Shown here piece after piece: positions 59,162 through 64,000 of a DNA stretch of 64,000 nucleotides. Under the pieces are notes generated by a model. It worked only from the letters and a program-made list of their open reading frames with translations, ran no database searches and was not told the origin of the DNA. The stretch covers positions 7,965,501 through 8,029,500 of the forward strand of contig NZ_CP108423.1 of the NCBI RefSeq assembly GCF_035917235.1, given 5' to 3'. Numbering within the stretch: position 1 is the stretch's first letter; each line of letters starts with the position of its first letter. This DNA is from Streptomyces sp. NBC_01294. GTDB lineage: Bacteria; Actinomycetota; Actinomycetes; Streptomycetales; Streptomycetaceae. The position numbers and the translations under genes are program-made.

Positions 59162-59278
59162 CACGCCCCCCCGCCTCCGCACCCCTCTCCTTCCCGTAGT
59201 GCGCTCGGCGCGCCGCCGTGCGCACCACCCTCCACCGTTCACCCTGCCCCCTTCGCGCGCACCGACCTGGCCGAGCGA
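59162..59278. other. short intergenic stretch
   Basis: Gene-free; it runs up to the operator-like region of the next operon. Confidence 0.4.
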
Positions 59279-59340
59279 GTAAAGAAATATTGACACCATG
59301 TCCTGCTTGCTTGACACTGCGGGTGTCGGGTTTTCTTTAC
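59279..59340 (+). promoter_or_regulatory. operator/promoter of the second membrane/XRE pair
   Basis: A 9-base inverted repeat (gtaaagaaa at 59279, tttctttac at 59332) encloses two direct copies of ttgacac spaced 21 bases apart (59290 and 59311). The region is AT-rich compared with its surroundings. ttgacac resembles a -35 box. It is a good candidate for autoregulation by the XRE protein. Confidence 0.5.
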
Positions 59341-59353
59341 ATGGGGAGTGGCA

Positions 59354-59782
59354 GTGGCAGTCGAGGAGAAACGCGCGTGGATCATGATCGTGGTCACGGT
59401 CGTGTCGTACGCGGCGTACCTGATCGTCGTACTGGGGCGGTCCGGGGACGGGCCCCTCGCCCAGGAGCCGTACGTGTCCGCGCTGCTGTGGACGGTCGGC
59501 GCGGCGATCGTCGCCTCGATCGCGCTGCACATCACGGTGGCCCTCCTCTCGCCCGAGGAGGAGAAGACCAAGGACCAGCGCGACCGGGAGATCCACCACT
59601 TCGGTGAGTACATCGGCCAGTCGTTCGTCGTGATCGGCGGCGTGGCCGGGCTCGTCCTGGCGATGGCCGAGGTGGACCAGTTCTGGATCGCCAACGCCAT
59701 CTACCTGGCGTTCGTCCTGTCCGCGCTGCTCGGGTCCACAGCGAAGATCGTCGCCTACCGGCTGGGCTTCCAGCCGTGGTGA
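59354..59782 (+). CDS. small membrane protein, partner of an XRE regulator
   Basis: A 142-residue protein with four hydrophobic segments ([76 protein letters not shown]) and a charged cytoplasmic loop ([18 protein letters not shown]). It is the same type as the protein at 27155 and of DUF2178-like proteins. The GTG at 59354 has ggggag at the right distance; a GTG six bases earlier is also in frame. The stop overlaps the XRE start. Confidence 0.65.
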   Translation: MAVEEKRAWIMIVVTVVSYAAYLIVVLGRSGDGPLAQEPYVSALLWTVGAAIVASIALHITVALLSPEEEKTKDQRDREIHHFGEYIGQSFVVIGGVAGLVLAMAEVDQFWIANAIYLAFVLSALLGSTAKIVAYRLGFQPW

Positions 59783-60015
59783 GGCCCACGCGCGTCACCA
59801 ACTCGATCCGGGCCCTGCGCTTCGCCAACGGCGAGATGACGCAGGCCGAACTCGCCCGCCGCATCGGAGTGACCCGTCAGACCGTCATCGCCATCGAACA
59901 GGGCCGGTATTCGCCCTCCCTGGAGAAGGCGTTCCAGATCGCCCGTGTGTTCGCGGTACCGCTCGACGCAGTGTTCCAGTACTCCGTGACCGAGGCAGAG
60001 GGAGACGACGCATGA
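59779..60015 (+). CDS. XRE-family transcriptional regulator
   Basis: A 78-residue single-domain HTH protein: [20 protein letters not shown] is the helix-turn-helix and [20 protein letters not shown] the conserved following helix, ending with [14 protein letters not shown]. The GTG overlaps the stop of the membrane gene, and its own stop overlaps the start of the oxidoreductase (ATGA), so three genes are coupled. It presumably represses the operon through the repeats upstream. Confidence 0.85.
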   Translation: MRPTRVTNSIRALRFANGEMTQAELARRIGVTRQTVIAIEQGRYSPSLEKAFQIARVFAVPLDAVFQYSVTEAEGDDA

Positions 60016-60989
60016 TGAAGGCCATCGTCCAGGACACCTACGGACCGCCCGCGGTCCTGCGGCTCGAGGAGACGGACCGGCCGGTGCCGGGCCGCGGAGA
60101 GGTGCTCATACGGGTCCACGCGGCCGGCGTCGACCAGGGCGTCTGGCACCTGATGGCGGGCATGCCGTACGCACTGCGCGCCATGGGGTTCGGGCTGCGG
60201 GCGCCCAAGGTGCGCGTGCGCGGCATGGACGTCGCGGGGCAGGTGGAGGCCGTCGGCCCGGACGTCACGCGCTTCCAGCCGGGCGACGAGGTGTACGGCA
60301 GCTGCGACGGCTCGTTCGCCGAGTACGCGTGTGCCAAGGAGGACGCGCTCGCGCCGAAGCCGCGCAACATCGGCTTCGCGGAAGCCGCGGCCGTGCCCGT
60401 TTCCGCGTGCACCGCCCTGAAGGCCCTGCGCGACAGCGGACGGGTCGAGACCGGGCAGCGCGTCCTCGTCCTCGGCGCGTCCGGAGGTGTGGGCACCTTC
60501 GCCGTGCAGCTGGCCAAGGCCTTCGGGGCGCACGTCACCGGGGTCTGCAGCGGCGCCAAGGCGGACCTGGTCCGCTCCATCGGTGCCGACGAGGTCCTCG
60601 ACTACGCGCACACGGACCCCACCGACGGCAGCCGTCGCTACGACCTCATCCTCGACATCGCGGGCAACCGACCCGTCTCGCGGCTCCGCCGCGCGCTGAC
60701 CGCCCGCGGGACCCTCGTCATCGTCGGCGGGGAAGGCGGCGGCCGGTGGATCGGCGGCAACGAGCGGCAGTTGGGCGTGCTCCTGATGTCGCCGTTCGTC
60801 GGCCACCGCCTTCGCGCACTCGCCGCCATGGAGCACCACCACAGCGAGCTCCAGGTCCTCACGGAACTCATCGAGGCCGGCTCGGTGACCCCCGTCGTCG
60901 ACCGGACCTACCCGCTGGCCGAGGTACCCGATGCCATCCGCTACCTGAGAGAGGGCCACGTACGCGGGAAGATCGTGATCCGGCTATGA
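60012..60989 (+). CDS. quinone oxidoreductase-type (zinc-free MDR) enzyme
   Basis: A 325-residue medium-chain dehydrogenase/reductase starting [20 protein letters not shown]. The catalytic domain has [20 protein letters not shown] and [16 protein letters not shown], and the NADPH-binding Rossmann motif is [20 protein letters not shown]. No zinc-ligand cysteines of alcohol dehydrogenases are seen (their position carries VRGMDVAG). It would reduce quinones or enones with NADPH. It is coupled to the XRE/membrane pair, so its expression is probably a readout of that signal. Confidence 0.85.
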   Translation: MMKAIVQDTYGPPAVLRLEETDRPVPGRGEVLIRVHAAGVDQGVWHLMAGMPYALRAMGFGLRAPKVRVRGMDVAGQVEAVGPDVTRFQPGDEVYGSCDGSFAEYACAKEDALAPKPRNIGFAEAAAVPVSACTALKALRDSGRVETGQRVLVLGASGGVGTFAVQLAKAFGAHVTGVCSGAKADLVRSIGADEVLDYAHTDPTDGSRRYDLILDIAGNRPVSRLRRALTARGTLVIVGGEGGGRWIGGNERQLGVLLMSPFVGHRLRALAAMEHHHSELQVLTELIEAGSVTPVVDRTYPLAEVPDAIRYLREGHVRGKIVIRL

Positions 60990-62111
60990 CGCGCCGAGCG
61001 TGATGCGGGCGGCGATCGGCAGGTGATCGCTGCCGGTGGCGGGCAGGGTCCAGACCTCGGCGGCGGTGGCCGAGCGGGTCAGGATCTGGTCGATCCGGGA
61101 CACCGGGACCGCCGCCGGCCAGCTGAAGGCGAGTCCCCGCCGGGGCGCCTGCAGCTGCGAGGTGACCGGGGCGAGGCCCCGGTCGTCCACCGTGCTGTTG
61201 AGATCGCCCAGCAGCACCACCCGTTCCAGCTCCTCCGCGGCGATGGCCGCGCCCAGCAGCCGTGCGCTCTCGTCGCGCAGGCCGGAAGCGAAGCCGCTCG
61301 CCCGGATGCGGACCGAGGGCAGGTGGGCGACGTACACGGCGATCTCGCCCCGTGGCGTGCGCACGCCGGTCCGCAGGCCGCGGCTCCAGCCCTCCCCGAT
61401 CCCCGCCGGTTTGATGTCCAGGCGCCGGACGCCCGTCAGCGGGTACTTCGACCAGAGCCCGACCGTGCCCTCGACCGCGTGATGGGGGTACTCCGCTGCC
61501 AGGGCCGCCCGGTAGGCCGGCAGGGCCGCGGGCGTCAGCTCCTCCAGGGCGATCAGATCCGGTGCGGACGCGATCAGGGCGTTCGCGGTGCCCGCGGGAT
61601 CGGGGTTCTCGTCGCCGACGTTGTGCTGGAGCGCCGTGATGTCGTGTGCGCCGCGGTCCGCGGGGAGGAGGAGCCCGCCGAAGAGGTGGGCCCACGCGGC
61701 CGCGGGCAGCAGCAGGGCCACCAGCGCGGTGGCCGAGCGGTGTACGAGTGCCCAGACGAGCAGGACCGGAACCGCCAGGCCGAGCCAGGGCAGGAAGGCC
61801 TCCAGCAGACTGCCCAGCCGGCCCACGGCATTGGGCACGGCGGAGTGGAACGCCAGCAGGCCGGCGGTCAGGGCGGCGAGCGACGCGGGAACGCGCCCGC
61901 GCGCCCAGCGAGACCGGCTTCGTGCGTCCCCGCCTCGTGCGTTCCTGCTTCGCGCGTCCCCGCCCCGTTGCGACAGGCCGGTGCGACGCCCGCCGCTGCT
62001 CGCCCGCTCCGCCAATGCCCCGCTCCGTCCGCCGTCCGCCGTCCGCCGTCCGCCTCGGACCGGTTTCCCCGTCCCGCAGCCATGAGCACGACGTTGCCCG
62101 GTACGACGCAT
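60984..62111 (-). CDS. endonuclease/exonuclease/phosphatase-family membrane protein
   Basis: The C-terminal 260 residues form an EEP-fold domain: ITALQHNVGDENPDPAGTAN, LIALEELTPAALPAYRAAL, VYVAHLPSVRIR, VVLLGDLNSTVDDRGLAPVT and the terminal GSDHLPIAARI, giving the N, E, H, DxN and SDH residues of the active site. Three membrane helices precede it (ASLAALTAGLLAFHSAVP, LPWLGLAVPVLLVWALVH, ALVALLLPAAAWAHLFGG), so it works at the outer face, on nucleotides or lipids. The start is uncertain: the N-terminal 80 residues are Arg/Gly-rich repeats. It converges on the oxidoreductase with a six-base overlap. Confidence 0.75.
   Translation of the reverse strand: MRRTGQRRAHGCGTGKPVRGGRRTADGGRSGALAERASSGGRRTGLSQRGGDARSRNARGGDARSRSRWARGRVPASLAALTAGLLAFHSAVPNAVGRLGSLLEAFLPWLGLAVPVLLVWALVHRSATALVALLLPAAAWAHLFGGLLLPADRGAHDITALQHNVGDENPDPAGTANALIASAPDLIALEELTPAALPAYRAALAAEYPHHAVEGTVGLWSKYPLTGVRRLDIKPAGIGEGWSRGLRTGVRTPRGEIAVYVAHLPSVRIRASGFASGLRDESARLLGAAIAAEELERVVLLGDLNSTVDDRGLAPVTSQLQAPRRGLAFSWPAAVPVSRIDQILTRSATAAEVWTLPATGSDHLPIAARITLGAS
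62024..62055. repeat. 7-bp tandem repeat
   Basis: Four to five copies of gtccgcc lie in the uncertain N-terminal coding region of the EEP gene. They contribute an Arg/Gly/Thr/Ala-rich repeat if translated. Confidence 0.6.
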
Positions 62112-62294
62112 GATCCGGTGCTCGGGGTTCCCACCCGCCGGAGGCCCGTCACCGCAGGCCATCACCGCATGCCGTCAGCGCAGTCCGCCACCGCGGGCAC
62201 CACCGCGGGGCGCCGCGCGGGGCGTGTGGAAGAGTGCGCCGGGGGGTCCGGCCGCACGGAGCGGCCCTGGACGTGACGACGACGGGAGAGTCGG

Positions 62295-63181
62295 ATGGGT
62301 GCGGCAAGGATCGCGGTCGTGACGAGCGACACCGGTGCCGACGAGGACGCGGACCTCCCGCTGATCCTCGGGGCGCTGCGCGCGGCGGGCCTGTCCGCGG
62401 AGGCGGTGGCCTGGGGCGCGGGCCCGCAGGCGTGCGAGCGGTTCGATCTGGCGGTCATCCGGTCGACCTGGGACTACGCGGGACGCCTGGGCGAGTTCCT
62501 GGCATGGGCCGACGCGACGGCCCGGGTCACGCGGCTGTGGAACCCGGCCCCGCTCGTGCGCTGGAACAGCGACAAGCGCTATCTGCTGGAACTCGCCGAA
62601 CGCGGAGTCCCCGTCGTGCCGACGCGGTTCGTCGAACCGGGCGGACACTGCGACGAAGAGGACTTCGACGCGGCGCACGGAGTGGTGGTCAAGCCCGCGG
62701 TCTCCTCGGGCGCGCGTGACACCGCTCGCTACGAGCCCGGCCACGGGGCGGACGCCCTGCGCCATGCCCGGATGCTGCTGGACCAGGGCCGCACCGCGAT
62801 GGTCCAGCCGTATCTGCCCCTCGTGGAAGAGGGGAGCGCGCCCTGGTGTTCTTCGCCGGGGAGTTCAGCCACGCGATCCGCAAGCAGCCCCTGCTGACCG
62901 AGGCGGGGCTGATCGACAACTTCCGGGTGCCGCACCCCGGGGCAGCCCCCTACGAGCCCTCCGAGGCGGAACTCCGTACGGCGCGGGCGGCGCTGGCCGC
63001 GGTTCCGCCCCCGGGCGACCTGTTGTTCGCCCGGGTGGACCTGGCACTGGACGGGGCCAGGGAACCGGTGGTCATGGAACTGGAGCTCATCGAGCCGAAC
63101 CTGTTCCTGCGGATCAACCCGCAGGGGCTGAAGCACTTCGTCGAGGCCGTGACGGCCGCGGGCCGGGACGCCACGGCGTAG
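62295..63181 (+). pseudogene. ATP-grasp (RimK-like) protein, frameshifted
   Basis: The first frame (MGAARIAVVTSDTGADEDAD, AVIRSTWDYAGRLGEFLAWA, WNPAPLVRWNSDKRYLLELA, GVVVKPAVSSGARDTARYEP, MVQPYLPLVEE) and, after about 62835, a second frame (LVFFAGEFSHAIRKQPLLTE, LLFARVDLALD, VMELELIEPNLFLRINPQGL) together make a complete ATP-grasp enzyme of about 295 residues. The Lys/Glu ATP site and the final ExxxxEPxLFL metal site are both present. The break lies in gaggggagcg and may be an indel of a G. If corrected, it would be a carboxylate-amine/thiol ligase of unknown substrate. Confidence 0.7.
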
Positions 63182-63246
63182 CCGTCGGCCCCGGCCGCCC
63201 CATCGACCGTTACACCTGCCTTCTGCCTTCTGCCTTCTGCTTCCTG
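63182..63246. repeat. 7-bp tandem repeat in intergenic DNA
   Basis: Three to four copies of cttctgc lie between the convergent ATP-grasp and secreted-protein genes. No hairpin is visible. Confidence 0.6.
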
Positions 63247-63885
63247 CTACCCGAGCCGTCCGAGGCGCGTCCGGCGGCGGCGCAACAGGAGCCCGACGGC
63301 TGCTCCGGCCAGGGCCGTCACCGCCACACCCGCCGTGGTCCACCAGACGGCCTGCCCCTCGGTCTCGGCGGCCGGTCCCTGCTTCGGCGACGAAGCCGTG
63401 GCGGACGCGGCGGAAGCCGAGGCGGAAGACGACGGCGGCGTGGCGGACGGCGCGACGGGAGCCGGGGCGGAAGCGGCCGGGGTGCCGGTACCGGTGCCCG
63501 GGGCCGGGTCCACCACGGGTACGCCGACTTCGAGTTCGCCGTGTCCCAGGGCCGGGAACCCGACGTCGACGCTGACCTTCCAGGTACCCGGCGGCAGGGC
63601 CTCGGCCGTGGTCCAGCCGGCCGGGGCCGCAGCGGGGTCGCGGATCAGGCGCCAGGGCCCCAGGGTGCGGGTGCCGTCCACGCTGACCGCGTTCACAGTG
63701 GCGGCGACGGTCTCGTCGATGGCGTCCCCGTCGTTCTCCCAGGTGATGTCGGCGGTGACACGGCCCTCCCGCTGCCCGGTCACCACCACCTTCAAGGTGT
63801 CGCCGTGGGCGTGGGCCGTGGCGGGGGTCAGGAACATGAGGCCGAGTGCGGTCAAGGCGGCCGAGAGAGCGATTCGTATGCGCAT
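63247..63885 (-). CDS. secreted, membrane-anchored protein (CopC/YtkA-like context)
   Basis: A 212-residue protein starting MRIRIALSAALTALGLMFLT, a signal peptide cut after AHA (THAHGD-type start of the mature protein, here ATAHAHGDTLKVVV). The mature part has a beta-sandwich-like domain (VTADITWENDGDAIDETVAA, WKVSVDVGFPALGHGELEVG), a long Ser/Ala/Pro linker and one C-terminal helix (WWTTAGVAVTALAGAAVGLL) before a basic tail, so it is tethered on the cell surface. HGD at the new N-terminus is reminiscent of copper-binding CopC-type proteins, but no metal set is complete. The ATG at 63885 is chosen because the signal begins there. Confidence 0.65.
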   Translation of the reverse strand: MRIRIALSAALTALGLMFLTPATAHAHGDTLKVVVTGQREGRVTADITWENDGDAIDETVAATVNAVSVDGTRTLGPWRLIRDPAAAPAGWTTAEALPPGTWKVSVDVGFPALGHGELEVGVPVVDPAPGTGTGTPAASAPAPVAPSATPPSSSASASAASATASSPKQGPAAETEGQAVWWTTAGVAVTALAGAAVGLLLRRRRTRLGRLG

Positions 63886-63970
63886 CGTCGGGGTGCTCCG
63901 GTCGAGATGAGGGGACCGGCGGACGGCCGCGTGGGGCGGCCGTCCGCCGGGGCGGGGCGGGTTCACGGCG

Positions 63971-64000
63971 TCACGACGCCGGGGCGTCAGCGAGTTGGTG
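63971..64000 (-). CDS. possible 3' end of a gene entering from the right edge
   Basis: A minus-strand frame reading HQLADAPAS then TGA ends here. The visible part is nine codons, so this is only a suggestion that the secreted-protein gene follows another gene on the same strand. Confidence 0.25.
   Translation of the reverse strand, partial: HQLADAPAS

Noticed and set aside
1-64000. tRNA or rRNA genes as integration sites
   Set aside because: I looked for GGTTCGAATCC-type T-loops with cloverleaf context and found none that could be defended; the 38220 gattcgaac string lies in a coding fragment without a matching stem set.

Overview
The window is high-GC DNA with strong G/C bias at third codon positions, GTG starts and many short gene overlaps. 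With SpoIIE-type phosphatases, NRPS genes, a SAV_2336-type vWA protein and actinobacterial recombinases, it is almost certainly from Streptomyces or a close relative. No rRNA, tRNA or CRISPR array was seen. The region looks accessory or arm-like: intact operons sit among many broken genes, transposon remnants and recombination scars.

Left part (1-13 kb): a lipoprotein, a decayed ATP-dependent DNA ligase, an HNH-like protein, a RelE/ParE-type toxin-antitoxin pair, a broken gene interrupted by an 11-bp repeat, a SAM methyltransferase with a Pro-Ala tail, an Rhs scar, a GNAT-type protein whose reading frame runs into an EF-hand remnant and a lipoprotein, a DHA2-type drug exporter, and remnants of an amine oxidase, an aldo/keto reductase and a P450.

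13.1-26.3 kb (minus strand): a compact nonribosomal peptide cluster. Transcription order is MFS exporter, a frameshifted stand-alone condensation protein, C-A-PCP, A-PCP, A-PCP, and C-(A stub)-PCP-reductase/epimerase. The last four genes are coupled by overlaps or a 1-nt gap.

26.3-31.2 kb: decayed genes (beta-carbonic anhydrase, MFS), a small membrane protein/XRE regulator pair, and a PAS-PP2C phosphatase.

31.3-38.1 kb (plus strand): a four-gene, translationally coupled conflict-type operon: alpha/beta-hydrolase, caspase-like/VMAP-like protein, MoxR AAA+ ATPase, and a vWA-TIR-FxsC-like protein. This is the most notable system in the window.

38.2-48 kb: a TnsA-like remnant, a lipoprotein and its overlapping neighbour, TPR and WD40 scars, a SpoIIE phosphatase followed by a MASE1 membrane sensor, a broken pentapeptide-repeat-type gene, and a two-gene module containing a heavily frameshifted metzincin protease.

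48-54.5 kb: an IS5-family element, a possible immunity protein, a broken serine recombinase, a CmtR-like metal sensor with a collapsed efflux gene and an ICMT-like methyltransferase, Tn3-family fragments, a DHFR-like reductase and an AraC remnant.

54.7-64 kb: an MHS-type MFS transporter, a frameshifted GAF-PucR regulator, an SRAP protein, a second membrane/XRE pair followed by a quinone-oxidoreductase-type enzyme, an endonuclease/exonuclease/phosphatase-family membrane protein, a frameshifted ATP-grasp gene, and a secreted, membrane-anchored protein. Some single frameshifts in otherwise clean genes could be assembly indels; the multiply broken genes are real decay or poor local sequence. All function calls rest on motifs read by eye.
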